Source of the DNA: Lachnospiraceae bacterium
GTDB lineage: Bacteria; Bacillota; Clostridia; Lachnospirales; Lachnospiraceae
Assembly (NCBI GenBank): GCA_016286555.1
Contig: JAEETA010000006.1
Location: forward strand, 48,820-112,819
Direction: 5' to 3'
Length of the DNA: 64,000 nt
Shown here: positions 1 to 9,538 of the stretch, piece by piece
How positions within the stretch are numbered: the stretch's first letter is position 1
Layout: the number at the start of each line of letters is the position of its first letter
Notes under the pieces: model-generated
Database searches by the model: none
What the model was told of the DNA's origin: nothing
The model's input: the letters and a program-made list of their open reading frames with translations, nothing else
Made by a program: the position numbers and the translations under genes

Positions 1-2
1 CG

Positions 3-821
3 AAAAAGTATCTCTTCGAGCTGCAGGACGGGAATTACATCGAGAGCGTCTTTATGCGCTACAAGCACGGCAACAGTGTCTGCATTTCCTCCCAGGTGGG
101 ATGCCGCATGGGATGCTCCTTCTGTGCCTCCACCCTGGACGGTCTGGAGCGCTCCCTTTCCGCAGGAGAAATGCTGGAGCAGATCTATGCCATCACCCGG
201 GAGACGGGAGAGCGTGTCTCCAATGTGGTGGTCATGGGAACGGGAGAGCCACTGGACAATTATGACAATCTCGTCAGATTTATCCGCATGCTGACGGACG
301 AAAACGGACTCCATATCAGCCAGCGAAACCTGACGGTGAGTACCTGCGGCCTGGTGCCCCGGATCTACGACCTTTCCAAAGAGCATTTCCAGATCACACT
401 GGCCCTTTCCCTGCACGCCGTGACGGATGAGAAGCGGCAGGCTCTGATGCCCATTGCAAAGAAATACTCCATCCCCGAGCTGATGGAAGCCTGCGGTGCC
501 TATTTTGAGGAGACCGGCAGACGGATGACCTTTGAGTACAGCCTGGTGGGAGGCGTCAACGACAGTGATGCGGATGCCGCAGGACTGGCCCGGCTGGCAG
601 GCCCTCTGGGAGCCCATATCAACCTGATCCCGGTGAACCCCATCAAGGAACGGGATTACCGTGCTTCCGACCGCTCCAGAGTCCTGGCTTTTCAGAATAA
701 ACTTGAAAAAATGGGGATAAATGCTACAATTAGACGGGAACTTGGGCGCGACATCGACGGCGCCTGCGGACAATTGCGCAGACGCAAGGCTGAGGAACAG
801 CGGTGCCCGAGCGAAGGATGA
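3..821 (+). CDS. rlmN: 23S rRNA/tRNA adenine C2-methyltransferase RlmN (5' end missing)
   Basis: Radical SAM enzyme that methylates C2 of an adenine in 23S rRNA and in some tRNAs. The reading frame is open from the first complete codon at position 3, so the N-terminus lies outside the window; the first internal Met is at 54, but the residues before it (KYLFELQDGNYIESVF) are typical RlmN sequence. The cluster-binding CxxxCxxC motif (CRMGCSFC) follows, then GTGEPLDNYDN and STCGL, and LIPVNP near the end, all standard for the family. The gene overlaps the phosphatase start by a few bases. It heads the conserved Firmicutes rlmN-prpC-prkC-rsgA cluster. Identification is very secure; only the start is missing. 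Confidence 0.96.
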   Translation, partial: KKYLFELQDGNYIESVFMRYKHGNSVCISSQVGCRMGCSFCASTLDGLERSLSAGEMLEQIYAITRETGERVSNVVVMGTGEPLDNYDNLVRFIRMLTDENGLHISQRNLTVSTCGLVPRIYDLSKEHFQITLALSLHAVTDEKRQALMPIAKKYSIPELMEACGAYFEETGRRMTFEYSLVGGVNDSDADAAGLARLAGPLGAHINLIPVNPIKERDYRASDRSRVLAFQNKLEKMGINATIRRELGRDIDGACGQLRRRKAEEQRCPSEG

Positions 822-1573
822 TGAGTGTGTTAAAGACCTTTTCCAGAACCGATATCGGGAAAAAGAGAAAACTGAATCAGGATTATATCTATACCTCGGA
901 AGAACCGGTCGGAAATCTGTCCAACGTATTTATCGTAGCGGACGGCATGGGAGGCCACGCAGCCGGGGATTATGCCTCGAAAGCGGCGGTCACCACTCTG
1001 ATCGATGAGGTGGAGCACTCCATGGAGCGCAATCCACTGGAGATCCTGCAACGGGGCATTGTTCGTGCCAACGAGGAAGTCTATGAGAAGGCATCGGAGG
1101 ATCCGAAGCTGGAGGGAATGGGCACTACCGTGGTGGCGGCTACCGTCGTGGGAGACTTCCTGGAGGTGGCCAATGTCGGTGACAGCAGGCTGTATGTGAT
1201 CACGGAGACTGCCATTAAGCAGATCACCACCGACCACAGCCTGGTGGCGGAGATGGTGAAGCGAGGCGGCATCCGGCCGGAGGACGCCCGAAACCACCCG
1301 GACAAGAACATCATCACCAGGGCCGTGGGCGTTAAGCCTCAGGTGAAGGCGGATACCTTTACCGTGGAGCTCCATTCCGGAGATATCGTGCTCATGTGTA
1401 CGGACGGCCTGAGCAATATGGTGGAGGATGAGAAGATCCGCAGGATCGTCAAGGCTTCCAGAGATGTTGCGGAGGCTGCGATCCGTCTGGTGGATGAAGC
1501 CAACGCTGCGGGAGGAAAGGACAATATCTCTGTCGTGCTGATCAAGTTTGAGACCGGCAATGACAAAGTTTGA
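818..1573 (+). CDS. prpC: PP2C-type Ser/Thr protein phosphatase (PrpC/Stp)
   Basis: Metal-dependent phosphatase that reverses phosphorylation by the neighbouring PASTA kinase. About 251 residues, normal for the family. PPM motifs are visible: QDYIY near the N-terminus, VADGMGGHAAGD, GMGTTVVAA, VGDSRLY, DHSLVAEMVKRG, TRAVG, LCTDGLSNMV and GKDNISVVL, including the metal-binding Asp residues. A GTG at 803 is possible, but I prefer ATG 818 (or ATG 821), which overlaps the rlmN stop as ATGATGA; the exact start is uncertain. The stop overlaps the region just before the kinase, so the two genes are translationally coupled. Confidence 0.93.
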   Translation: MMSVLKTFSRTDIGKKRKLNQDYIYTSEEPVGNLSNVFIVADGMGGHAAGDYASKAAVTTLIDEVEHSMERNPLEILQRGIVRANEEVYEKASEDPKLEGMGTTVVAATVVGDFLEVANVGDSRLYVITETAIKQITTDHSLVAEMVKRGGIRPEDARNHPDKNIITRAVGVKPQVKADTFTVELHSGDIVLMCTDGLSNMVEDEKIRRIVKASRDVAEAAIRLVDEANAAGGKDNISVVLIKFETGNDKV

Positions 1574-1581
1574 GGATAGCT

Positions 1582-3726
1582 ATGGTTAAGATGGGAATGA
1601 TCATCGGTGACCGTTATGAGATCATTGAAAAGATCGGTACCGGTGGAATGTCGGATGTATATAAGGCGAGAGACCAGAAGCTGAGCCGCAATGTGGCGGT
1701 CAAGGTTTTGAAGCAGGAGTTTTGCGAGAACGAGAATTTTGTCTCCAAATTCCGCACCGAGGCCCAGGCAGCTGCAGGCCTCATGCACCCCAATATCGTC
1801 AATGTCTACGACGTCGGGGAAGAGGATGATATCCACTACATCGTCATGGAGCTGGTGGAGGGCATCACTCTCAAAAAATACATTGAGAAAAAAGCCAGAC
1901 TGACCTACAAAGAGGCCGTCAGCATCGCCATCGGCGTCTGCCTCGGCATGGAAGCGGCCCACAACAACCATATCATTCACAGGGACATCAAGCCCCAGAA
2001 TATCATCATTTCCAAGGACGGTAAGGTGAAGGTGACGGACTTCGGTATCGCGAAGGCTGCCAGCAGCAATACCATCACCTCCAATGTCATGGGTTCCGTG
2101 CATTACACCTCTCCCGAGCAGGCGAGGGGCGGTTACTCGGACGAGAAGAGTGACATTTATTCCCTTGGTATCACCATGTTTGAAATGCTCACCGGCAGGG
2201 TTCCCTTCAACGGGGAGACCACCGTGGCCATCGCCATCAAGCACATTCAGGAGGAGATGCCTTCTCCCAGAGAGTATGTGCCGGAGATCCCCACTGCGGT
2301 GGAAGCCATCGTCATGAAGTGCTGTGAGAAGGCACCGGACAGACGTTATGCCAATGCCCATGAGCTCATTGAAGATCTGAAAAAAGCACTGCTCACTCCG
2401 GATGAGGACTTCGTGGTCCGCAACGATCCGGATCTGGAGGCGGGTACCCGCTCCATGACCGACGATGAGATGGTGCAGATCCGGAACCGTTCCGGCAACT
2501 ATTACAGCCAGACCCCTTCCGACTTCGAAGAGGAGGAGCCTCTGCGCCTGGCACAGGACGAGGAGGACTACCGGGAAGAGGACTACGGCGAGGAAGATTA
2601 CGATTACGATCCCAAGATGGAGCGTATCACCACCATTCTGGCTATCCTGGCCGGCGTGGTCATTGTCATCATCATTCTGATCCTGGCATTCAAGCTCCTG
2701 GGCGGCAAGGACCGATCCGGAGACGCGAAGGATCCTGCCGACGGCACCAGCCCCATCCTTTCCGAGGAAGTACCGGATGAGACTTCGGGAGAGGTCACCT
2801 TTGTGACCATGCCCGATGTGGTGGGTGTAAAGGAAGAGGACGCAAGAGAGGCACTGCTGGGACTGGGTCTGGTACCCAAGCCTGAGTATGAGACCTCCGA
2901 TACCATCGAAGCCGGCCTGGTGATCCGGGCAGGAGCGGAGAAGGGCGATCAGATCGCGGTGGGTTCCACCGTAGTCATCACCGTCAGCTCCGGTCCCGAG
3001 GGCGTGGAAATGCCCAGCGTTGTAGGCATGACCTTCGAGGAGGCTGAGGCAAAGCTGAAGCTCCTTGGATTTGTGGTAAACAAGACCACTGCATTTTCCG
3101 CCGAAGTGGAGGAGGGCAAGATCATCTCCCAGACGCCCGAAGCAGCGGAAGTGGCTCCCGCAGGCTGCACTGTTACGGTGACGGTCTCCCTGGGTCCCGA
3201 AGTGGTGAAGGTTCCCGTTCCGAAGCTTATCGGCCGCGAGGAAGACGATGCCATCGCTCTCCTGGTGGAGTCCGGCCTGACCATCGGCAACATCGACTAT
3301 GTGAACAGTGACACCGTGGAAGCGGGTGTGGTCATTTCCCAGAGCCTTGCGGAAGGCTCCTATGCGGATCCCGGCACTGCAGTGAACCTGCAGGTCAGCA
3401 AGGGCCCCGAGCTCATCACCTACAAGTTCGATCAGGACATCACCGCACCTACCGCTGAGGAAGCGCCTCAGTACAAGCCCGGCACCGAAGTGACCGTGAG
3501 CCTGGTAGGAGATGACGGCGTCGCCGTCTTCACCCGGAAGATCACCGACTTCCCCGAGCATGCGACCTATTACGGTCTGACCTGCGGCGGCGGTATCCTG
3601 ACCTTTACCTACAGCTACACCACCGAGGGTACCACCACCATCAACGAAAACGGTGAGACCATTGTGGTTCCCGGTGAGACTATCACGGTTTCCTTTAGCA
3701 GAGTCGTGACCTTTGATCCCGAATAG
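1582..3726 (+). CDS. prkC: Membrane Ser/Thr protein kinase with PASTA repeats (PrkC/PknB type)
   Basis: Eukaryotic-type kinase that senses muropeptides and regulates growth, cell-wall synthesis and division. The kinase domain (about residues 10-270) has GTGGMSDVYKA, the Lys in VAVKVLK, HRDIKPQN and DFGIAKA, so it should be active. A glycine/acidic juxtamembrane region is followed by one transmembrane helix (about 350-373), then three recognisable PASTA repeats starting at MPDVVG, MPSVVG and VPKLIG, and a C-terminal beta-rich tail of about 110 residues. A TTG at 1570 is in frame, but ATG 1582 has AGGA at good spacing. It lies 8 bases after the phosphatase gene. The acidic linker with repeated DYREEDYGEEDYDYD-like residues is a little unusual. 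Confidence 0.95.
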   Translation: MVKMGMIIGDRYEIIEKIGTGGMSDVYKARDQKLSRNVAVKVLKQEFCENENFVSKFRTEAQAAAGLMHPNIVNVYDVGEEDDIHYIVMELVEGITLKKYIEKKARLTYKEAVSIAIGVCLGMEAAHNNHIIHRDIKPQNIIISKDGKVKVTDFGIAKAASSNTITSNVMGSVHYTSPEQARGGYSDEKSDIYSLGITMFEMLTGRVPFNGETTVAIAIKHIQEEMPSPREYVPEIPTAVEAIVMKCCEKAPDRRYANAHELIEDLKKALLTPDEDFVVRNDPDLEAGTRSMTDDEMVQIRNRSGNYYSQTPSDFEEEEPLRLAQDEEDYREEDYGEEDYDYDPKMERITTILAILAGVVIVIIILILAFKLLGGKDRSGDAKDPADGTSPILSEEVPDETSGEVTFVTMPDVVGVKEEDAREALLGLGLVPKPEYETSDTIEAGLVIRAGAEKGDQIAVGSTVVITVSSGPEGVEMPSVVGMTFEEAEAKLKLLGFVVNKTTAFSAEVEEGKIISQTPEAAEVAPAGCTVTVTVSLGPEVVKVPVPKLIGREEDDAIALLVESGLTIGNIDYVNSDTVEAGVVISQSLAEGSYADPGTAVNLQVSKGPELITYKFDQDITAPTAEEAPQYKPGTEVTVSLVGDDGVAVFTRKITDFPEHATYYGLTCGGGILTFTYSYTTEGTTTINENGETIVVPGETITVSFSRVVTFDPE

Positions 3727-3733
3727 GATGCCT

Positions 3734-4618
3734 ATGTCAGAAGTAACCGGAAAAATCTTAAAAGGAATCGGCGGCTTTTACTATGTAAATGTCGCCGATC
3801 TTGTTTATGAATGTAAGGCCAGAGGCGTTTTCCGCAAGGATTCCCTGAAACCCCTGGTGGGGGACGACGTGCGCATGGAAATCCTGGATGAGGAAGGCAG
3901 GCTGGGGAACATCACGGAGATCCTGCCCCGCAGGAGCAGCCTGATCCGCCCCGCCGTGGCCAATGTGGACCAGGCCATGATCATTTTTGCCCTGGCCCGC
4001 CCGGAGCCCACCCTGAACCTCCTGGACCGCTTCCTGGTGAACATGGAGAAGGTGGGACTTCCCTGTGTCATCGTCTTTAACAAAGAGGATCTGAAAGAGA
4101 CCGGGGAGGGGGAACATCTCCGGAAGATCTACGCCGATGCGGGATACGAGACCTGCGTCATCAGCTGTAAGAAGGAAGAGGGGATCGACCGGGTGCGGGA
4201 GCTCCTGCAGGGGAGAACCACCACCGTGGCAGGCCCCAGCGGCGTGGGAAAATCCTCCCTCATCAACCTCCTGCTGGGCAGGACCCACATGGAGACGGGA
4301 GATGTCAGCGACCGCATCGACAGAGGAAAACATACCACCAGACATTCAGAGCTCTTGCGGCTCTGGGATGACACCTATATCTTCGATACCCCGGGCTTCA
4401 GCTCTCTGGATCTGCCGGGGATCTCGAAGGAAGAACTCTGGACCTACTATCCGGAATTTGCGCAGTACGAACCGAACTGCAGGTTTGCGGGATGCTCCCA
4501 TGTAAACGAGCGTGACTGCGGAGTTCGGGAAGCACTGGCGGAGGGGCAGATTGCCCCGGAGCGCTATGAGAATTACTGCCTGCTCTATCGGGAGCTGGCA
4601 CAGAAAACAAAGTGGTGA
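3734..4618 (+). CDS. rsgA: Ribosome small-subunit GTPase RsgA
   Basis: Circularly permuted GTPase that acts in late 30S subunit maturation. After an N-terminal OB fold the G motifs come in the permuted order: NKED (G4), SCKKEEG (G5), GPSGVGKSS (G1, P-loop), then DTPGF (G3). The C-terminal zinc-binding knuckle CRFAGCSHVNERDC is intact. At 294 residues the length is normal. The start at ATG 3734 is chosen because AGG lies 6 bases upstream; upstream in-frame TTG 3713 and ATG 3728 overlap or abut the kinase end. The order prkC-rsgA is conserved in Firmicutes, but the usual next gene rpe is absent and alr follows instead. Confidence 0.96.
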   Translation: MSEVTGKILKGIGGFYYVNVADLVYECKARGVFRKDSLKPLVGDDVRMEILDEEGRLGNITEILPRRSSLIRPAVANVDQAMIIFALARPEPTLNLLDRFLVNMEKVGLPCVIVFNKEDLKETGEGEHLRKIYADAGYETCVISCKKEEGIDRVRELLQGRTTTVAGPSGVGKSSLINLLLGRTHMETGDVSDRIDRGKHTTRHSELLRLWDDTYIFDTPGFSSLDLPGISKEELWTYYPEFAQYEPNCRFAGCSHVNERDCGVREALAEGQIAPERYENYCLLYRELAQKTKW

Positions 4619-4638
4619 TCGCGGAAAGGAGATCAGCT

Positions 4639-5727
4639 ATGGCGGAGGAGATCACGAGACCGACCGTCCTGGAGATCAGTCTGCAGAATTTCGAATACAA
4701 CATCCGGCAGATCGAAAACTATGTAAAACCCGGCGTAAAACTGATGCCGGTGATCAAGGCAAACGGATACGGCACCTACATCAACAGAAGACTCGATGTC
4801 ATCGACCGTTTTGATATCGTGGCGGTGGCCACGGTGGACGAGGGCATCGATCTGAGAAATACGGGATACCAAAAAGAAATCTTTGTCCTGAACCAGCCCT
4901 TTGAGGATGAGATTCCGAAGATCCTGAAATATGACATTGTCGTCGGAATCAGCTCTCTGGATTTTGCGGCTGCTCTGGGCAGAGCGGGTGCACCCGTAAA
5001 GGTGCATGTGGAGATCGGTACCGGCATGGGCCGCACCGGGATCCATCCCGACCGCCTGCCGGAATATGTGTCCGGCCTGCCGAAGAACGTCACCGTGGAA
5101 GGCATCTACACCCATTTTTCCTCCGCGGACAATGATGACGATTACACGAAAAAACAGCTCCGGAGCTTCAACCATGCACTGGAGGAAGCAAAGGAGATTG
5201 GACTGCAGTTAAAGTACATTCATGCCGCAGCGTCCAACGCCCTTCTGAACTACCCGGATGCTCAGTTCAATCTGGTGCGTCCCGGTCTCATCATGTACGG
5301 TTACCCTTCCGCGGAGGATACCCTGGAGCACATCGACTTAAAGCCCATCGCATCCTTAAAATCCCGCATCACCTTCCTGAAGGAAGTGAAGGAGGGCACC
5401 GGCATCGGTTACAACCGCAGCTTTGTCACCACCCGCAAAACGAAGGTGGCTACCGTTCCCATCGGTTATGCCGACGGGTTCCGCAGAACCTTCTCCAACG
5501 GCTGGGAAGTGCTGATCCGGGGACAGCGGGTTCCCGTCATCGGCAAGGTGTGCATGGACAGTTTTATGGCGGATGTGACGGATCTGCCGGAAGTGGCCCT
5601 GGGAGACGAGGTGGTGATCTGGGACAATGAAAACATCACGCTGCAGGAGCTGGCGGACACCTGCGATACCATCACCTACGAGATCCTGAGCACCGTAGGA
5701 GAGCGTGTACCTCGTAAGTTTGTGTAG
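4639..5727 (+). CDS. alr: Alanine racemase (PLP fold III)
   Basis: Interconverts L- and D-alanine for peptidoglycan synthesis. The PLP lysine is in VIKANGYG near residue 35 (commonly KANAYGHG, so the last positions differ). VEIGTGMGRTG, THFSSAD, NLVRPGLIMYGYPS, the catalytic Tyr region GIGYNRSF, PIGYADGFRR and GKVCMDSFMADVTD all match the family. 362 residues. ATG 4639 has AAAGGAG upstream; GTG 4612 would overlap rsgA. A related serine or ornithine racemase cannot be excluded because of the altered PLP-lysine region, but the C-terminal domain is typical of Alr. Confidence 0.85.
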   Translation: MAEEITRPTVLEISLQNFEYNIRQIENYVKPGVKLMPVIKANGYGTYINRRLDVIDRFDIVAVATVDEGIDLRNTGYQKEIFVLNQPFEDEIPKILKYDIVVGISSLDFAAALGRAGAPVKVHVEIGTGMGRTGIHPDRLPEYVSGLPKNVTVEGIYTHFSSADNDDDYTKKQLRSFNHALEEAKEIGLQLKYIHAAASNALLNYPDAQFNLVRPGLIMYGYPSAEDTLEHIDLKPIASLKSRITFLKEVKEGTGIGYNRSFVTTRKTKVATVPIGYADGFRRTFSNGWEVLIRGQRVPVIGKVCMDSFMADVTDLPEVALGDEVVIWDNENITLQELADTCDTITYEILSTVGERVPRKFV

Positions 5728-5792
5728 GAAGAGATTCTCATCGGGCAGGCAGCTGCCATGAAGGATCCCGCGTTTTTCGGTGAGGGAAAACT

Positions 5793-6680
5793 ATGGATTT
5801 TAAAGCGGAACTGGAAAAAAGGATCATTGAAGCGGAAAGCTTTATCAGACGCTACCTTCCGAAGGAGGAAGGACAGACGGCCTCCATTGCGGAAGCTATG
5901 AATTACAGTGTCCTGGGGGGCGGAAAACGCCTGCGTCCCGTGATGCTCCTGGAAATGTACCACATCTGCGGCGGTCTGGATCCCGAGGTAGTGGGACCCT
6001 GTGCGGCTGCCATTGAGATGATCCACAGCTATTCCCTGGTCCACGATGATCTCCCTGCAATGGACAACGACGAGTACCGCCGTGGCCGCAAGAGCACCCA
6101 TGCCATGTACGGCGAAGCCATGGGCATTCTGGCGGGAGACGGACTCCTGAACTATGCCTATGAGACGGCCCTTCTTTCTCTGGAAAAACAGTGCACGCCC
6201 GCAACTGCACGGGCACTGCGGATCCTGGCGGTAAAGGCCGGTATCTATGGCATGGTGGGCGGTCAGGTGGTGGATGTGGCTTCCGAAGGAAAGCAGATCC
6301 CCATGGAGACTCTGGAATACATTCACGAGAACAAAACCGGTGCCATGATCGAGAGCGCACTCATGACCGGCGCTGCCCTGGCAGGAGCATCGGATGAAGT
6401 GCTGGCCCTGGCGGAGCAGATCGGCAGTGATGTGGGCATCGCTTTCCAGATCCGGGACGACATCCTGGATGTCACCGGCGACAGTGCCGTGCTGGGTAAG
6501 CAGGTGGGCAGTGATGAGAAAAACGAGAAGGTCACCTATGTGACTCTGGCGGGCATGGAAGGCGCGAAGGCGAAGGTGGAAGAACTCTCACAGAGAGCCA
6601 TGGAAAATGTCCGCAAACTTCCCGGTGACAACGCTTTTATGGCGGAGCTCATCGCCTCTCTGATCAACAGAGAAAAATAG
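5793..6680 (+). CDS. ispA: Short-chain polyprenyl diphosphate synthase (farnesyl diphosphate synthase)
   Basis: Condenses isopentenyl diphosphate with allylic diphosphates to make FPP or GPP for undecaprenyl and other isoprenoids. 295 residues, normal for IspA. The first Asp-rich motif is HDDLPAMDND, followed by RRGRKSTH; the second is RDDILDVTGD. GGGKRLRP is the diphosphate-binding motif near the N-terminus. It starts 65 bases after alr; dxs or xseB, its frequent partners, are not present. The trp promoter begins 12 bases after its stop, so it is the last gene of the first block. Confidence 0.92.
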   Translation: MDFKAELEKRIIEAESFIRRYLPKEEGQTASIAEAMNYSVLGGGKRLRPVMLLEMYHICGGLDPEVVGPCAAAIEMIHSYSLVHDDLPAMDNDEYRRGRKSTHAMYGEAMGILAGDGLLNYAYETALLSLEKQCTPATARALRILAVKAGIYGMVGGQVVDVASEGKQIPMETLEYIHENKTGAMIESALMTGAALAGASDEVLALAEQIGSDVGIAFQIRDDILDVTGDSAVLGKQVGSDEKNEKVTYVTLAGMEGAKAKVEELSQRAMENVRKLPGDNAFMAELIASLINREK

Positions 6681-6692
6681 TTTGGCAGGTTC

Positions 6693-6721
6693 TTGACACA
6701 CAGGGGACCTTGTGCTATCTT
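6693..6721 (+). promoter_or_regulatory. Promoter of the trp operon
   Basis: A perfect -35 box TTGACA (6693-6698), a 17-base spacer and TATCTT (6716-6721) lie immediately upstream of the T-box leader. This is the expected place for the SigA promoter of trpDCFBA. Confidence 0.75.
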
Positions 6722-6740
6722 TTTATTAATTTAATACGCT

Positions 6741-7023
6741 AAACCGTTGAAGCGGAGATAAAGGCATTGATGCCTGTACAGAGAGTTTGCGATGATGAGA
6801 AGCAAGCGAGAAACACAGTGTCAAATGGACCGCGGAGGGCGCAGTCAAAGGGATGGTTAAGTATTATTTTCCGAGTATTCTGCGACGTTGCAGGCTGACG
6901 TTATATGCCGGGGATATGTTTGTATCCTGCTAAGCGCACGAGCGATCGTGAATTCAAGGTGGCACCGCGGATAAGTTTATTCGTCCTTGACAGTTCTGTA
7001 TCTGTCATGGGCGATATTTTTTT
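6741..7023 (+). promoter_or_regulatory. T-box riboswitch specific for tRNA-Trp
   Basis: The hallmark T-box sequence AAGGTGGCACCGCGG is at 6956-6970. Stem I begins near AAACC (6741) and closes with GGTT near 6854. The specifier context CAAA-TGG-ACC places a Trp UGG codon at 6826-6828, which fits the downstream trp genes. By family knowledge, uncharged tRNA-Trp would pair with the specifier and the T-box and stabilise the antiterminator. The tRNA specificity is read from the codon position and was not tested by folding. Confidence 0.9.
6981..7023 (+). terminator. T-box-controlled intrinsic terminator
   Basis: Arms 6981-6993 and 7002-7014 pair over 12 of 13 positions, with a short loop and a following tract TATTTTTTTA. 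It lies just after the T-box sequence, as expected for transcription attenuation of the trp operon. Confidence 0.85.
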
Positions 7024-7109
7024 ATCGGTGACCCACCGGTGGCGCGCTTACTTCCGGGGAATGACAGATAACCATTTATCCATACAGGGATTCAAAGGAG
7101 GAACCACAG

Positions 7110-8126
7110 ATGATCAAAGAAGCAATCGTTAAGATCGTAAGCAAAGAGGACCTGACCTATGATGAGGCCTACACCGTCATGAACGAGATCATGAACGGCG
7201 AGACCACTCCCACCCAAAATGCCGCTTTCCTGGCTGCCCTTTCCACCAAGAGTGCCAAGGCGGAGACCACGGATGAGATCGCAGGCTGTGCCGCAGCCAT
7301 GAGAGAGCACGCAACCCCCGTAAACACCGGCATGGATGTGCTGGAGATCGTGGGTACCGGCGGAGACAATGCCCAGAGCTTCAACATCTCCACCACCGCA
7401 GCCATCGTTGCCGCTTCCGGCGGTGTGAAGGTGGCAAAGCACGGTAATCGCGCGGCTTCCTCCAAATCCGGCACCGCAGACTGCCTGGAAGCCCTGGGGG
7501 TGAACATCGAGCAGGATCCGGAGAAGTGCATCGAGCTGCTGAATGAGGTGGGCATGTGCTTCTTCTTCGCACAGAAATATCACAGTTCCATGAAATATGT
7601 GGGAGCCATCCGCAGAGAGCTGGGCTTCCGTACCGTTTTCAACATCCTGGGACCCCTGACCAACCCCGCAAAGCCTTCCATGCAGCTGCTGGGCGTCTAT
7701 GACGAGTATCTGGTAGAGCCCCTGGCACAGGTCCTGGTGAACCTGGGCGTAAAGCGCGGCATGGTGGTCTACGGCATGGACAAGCTGGATGAGATCTCCT
7801 TAAGCGCACCCACTAAGATCTGCGAGATCCGGGACGGCTGGTTCCGCTCCCGCACCATCACCCCCGAGGAGTTCGGCCTGGAGCGCTGTACCAAGGAGGA
7901 TCTGGTGGGCGGCACTCCCGAGGAGAACGCACAGATCACCATCTCCATCCTGAAGGGTGAGAAGGGACACAAGAGAGATACCGTTCTGCTGAATTCCGGT
8001 GCTGCCCTTTACATCGCAGGCAAGGCAGAGACCTTTGAGGCAGGTGTGAAGCTGGCTGCGGAGCTCATCGATTCCGGCAAGGCTTACCAGACTCTGCTGA
8101 AGCTCATCGAGGTCAGCAACCGTTAG
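7110..8126 (+). CDS. trpD: Anthranilate phosphoribosyltransferase
   Basis: Second step of tryptophan synthesis: anthranilate plus PRPP gives phosphoribosyl anthranilate. Diagnostic motifs [29 protein letters not shown] and [10 protein letters not shown] are present. 338 residues, full length and without a fused TrpG glutaminase domain. The start ATG 7110 follows AAAGGAGG. It is the first gene of a trpDCFBA operon under T-box control; trpE and trpG are not in the window, so chorismate to anthranilate must be supplied from another locus or by uptake. Confidence 0.97.
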   Translation: MIKEAIVKIVSKEDLTYDEAYTVMNEIMNGETTPTQNAAFLAALSTKSAKAETTDEIAGCAAAMREHATPVNTGMDVLEIVGTGGDNAQSFNISTTAAIVAASGGVKVAKHGNRAASSKSGTADCLEALGVNIEQDPEKCIELLNEVGMCFFFAQKYHSSMKYVGAIRRELGFRTVFNILGPLTNPAKPSMQLLGVYDEYLVEPLAQVLVNLGVKRGMVVYGMDKLDEISLSAPTKICEIRDGWFRSRTITPEEFGLERCTKEDLVGGTPEENAQITISILKGEKGHKRDTVLLNSGAALYIAGKAETFEAGVKLAAELIDSGKAYQTLLKLIEVSNR

Positions 8127-8135
8127 GAGATCGTT

Positions 8136-8918
8136 ATGACCATTTTGGATACCATCGCAGAATACGCAAAGGAGCGGGTGGAGGCCGGAAAAAGCAGGGT
8201 CTCCCCTGCAGAAATGAAGGCTATGGCCCTGGATACGAAGCGTACCGGATTTGCCTTCGAAAAAGCCTTGCAGGGCGCTGCTCCCGCCTTTATCTGCGAA
8301 TGCAAAAAAGCGTCCCCTTCCAAGGGACTTATCGCACCGGATTTTCCCTATCTGCAGATTGCGAAGGAATACGAGGGTGCAGGGGCGGATGCCATCTCCG
8401 TTCTGACGGAACCCAAGTGGTTCCTGGGATCGGATGAGTATCTCCGGGAGATTGCTGCGAATGTTTCCATCCCCTGTCTGCGGAAGGACTTTACGGTGGA
8501 TGAATACATGATCTACGAGGCAGCCACCCTGGGAGCATCGGCAGTGCTTCTGATCTGCTCCATCCTGTCCCCGGAGCAGCTGAAAGAATATCGGGAGATC
8601 TGTGATGAACTGGAGCTCTCGGCCCTGGTGGAAGCCCATGACGAAGCGGAAATCCGCATGGCCCTGGATGCAGGAGCCCGGATCGTAGGTGTGAATAACC
8701 GGAACCTGAAGGATTTTTCCGTGGACACCGGGAACAGCGCAAGGCTCCGGGAACTGGTGCCGGAGGAGGTGCTTTTCGTCTCCGAGAGCGGCGTCAGCGG
8801 ACGGGAGGATGTGGAACGCATCACCCGCATCGGAGCAAATGCCGTTCTGGTAGGAGAGACCCTGATGCGTGCAGGCGACAAGAAAGCAAAGCTTGCAGAA
8901 CTGCGGGGGAACCTATGA
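8136..8918 (+). CDS. trpC: Indole-3-glycerol phosphate synthase
   Basis: Ring-closing step of tryptophan synthesis in a TIM barrel of 260 residues. ICECKKASPSKGLI near residues 50-65, SVLTEPKWFLGS, CLRKDF, GVNNRNL and the phosphate-binding SESGV, plus GANAVLVGE, are all characteristic. It is 9 bases after trpD. The stop overlaps trpF (ATGA), showing translational coupling. Confidence 0.97.
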   Translation: MTILDTIAEYAKERVEAGKSRVSPAEMKAMALDTKRTGFAFEKALQGAAPAFICECKKASPSKGLIAPDFPYLQIAKEYEGAGADAISVLTEPKWFLGSDEYLREIAANVSIPCLRKDFTVDEYMIYEAATLGASAVLLICSILSPEQLKEYREICDELELSALVEAHDEAEIRMALDAGARIVGVNNRNLKDFSVDTGNSARLRELVPEEVLFVSESGVSGREDVERITRIGANAVLVGETLMRAGDKKAKLAELRGNL

Positions 8919-9538
8919 CAAAGATCAAATTCTGCGGGCTGCGGCGCCCCGAGGACATCGCGGCGGCAAATGAGATAAAGCCTGACTACGTGGGCTTCGT
9001 AATGGCACCCGGCTTTTTCAGGACGATTACGGAAGAGCAGGCAGCGGAGCTAAAATCCCTGCTGGATCCGGAGATCCCTGCAGTGGGCGTTTTTGTGAAC
9101 GAAGCGCCGGAGCGGATCGCGGAACTGCTGAAAAAGGGCATCATCGATATGACCCAGCTCCACGGGGACGAGGATGAGAATTACATTGCTGAGCTTCGGG
9201 AGCTTACCGACAAGCCTGTCATAAAAGCCTTCAAGGTGCGGACGGCAGAGGATGTAAGAAAAGCCCGGGAGTGCACTGCGGATTTCGTGCTTCTGGATTC
9301 CGGCACCGGCACGGGAGAAACCTTTGACTGGTCCCTTTTACGGGAGGTGGGAAGAGATTACTTCCTGGCAGGAGGTTTGCATCCGGGTAATGCGGCGGAA
9401 GCAATCGCAAGACTGCACCCTTACGCATTGGATGTGAGCTCCGGCATTGAGACGGAAGCGAAGAAGGACCGGGCGAAGATGGAAACTTTTGCGGCGGCAG
9501 TCAGATCCGAACAGGAAAACGAGGAGAAGAGATTATGA
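8915..9538 (+). CDS. trpF: Phosphoribosylanthranilate isomerase
   Basis: Amadori rearrangement step between TrpD and TrpC, a TIM barrel of 207 residues. [10 protein letters not shown] at the N-terminus carries the catalytic Cys; [27 protein letters not shown] and LAGGLHPGN are family motifs, and ALDVSSGIE follows with the usual phosphate loop. It overlaps both neighbours by 4 bases (ATGA), so the five genes are tightly coupled. Confidence 0.96.
   Translation: MTKIKFCGLRRPEDIAAANEIKPDYVGFVMAPGFFRTITEEQAAELKSLLDPEIPAVGVFVNEAPERIAELLKKGIIDMTQLHGDEDENYIAELRELTDKPVIKAFKVRTAEDVRKARECTADFVLLDSGTGTGETFDWSLLREVGRDYFLAGGLHPGNAAEAIARLHPYALDVSSGIETEAKKDRAKMETFAAAVRSEQENEEKRL

Noticed and set aside
1339..3561. 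740-codon open frame on the minus strand opposite the PASTA kinase
   Set aside because: The plus-strand kinase has clear motifs throughout; the minus frame is a shadow of high-GC codon positions, rich in His, Gly and Asp, with no domain.
6905..7132. 75-codon plus-strand frame inside the trp leader
   Set aside because: It runs through the T-box and terminator stems and overlaps the trpD start; the RNA structure explains the sequence.
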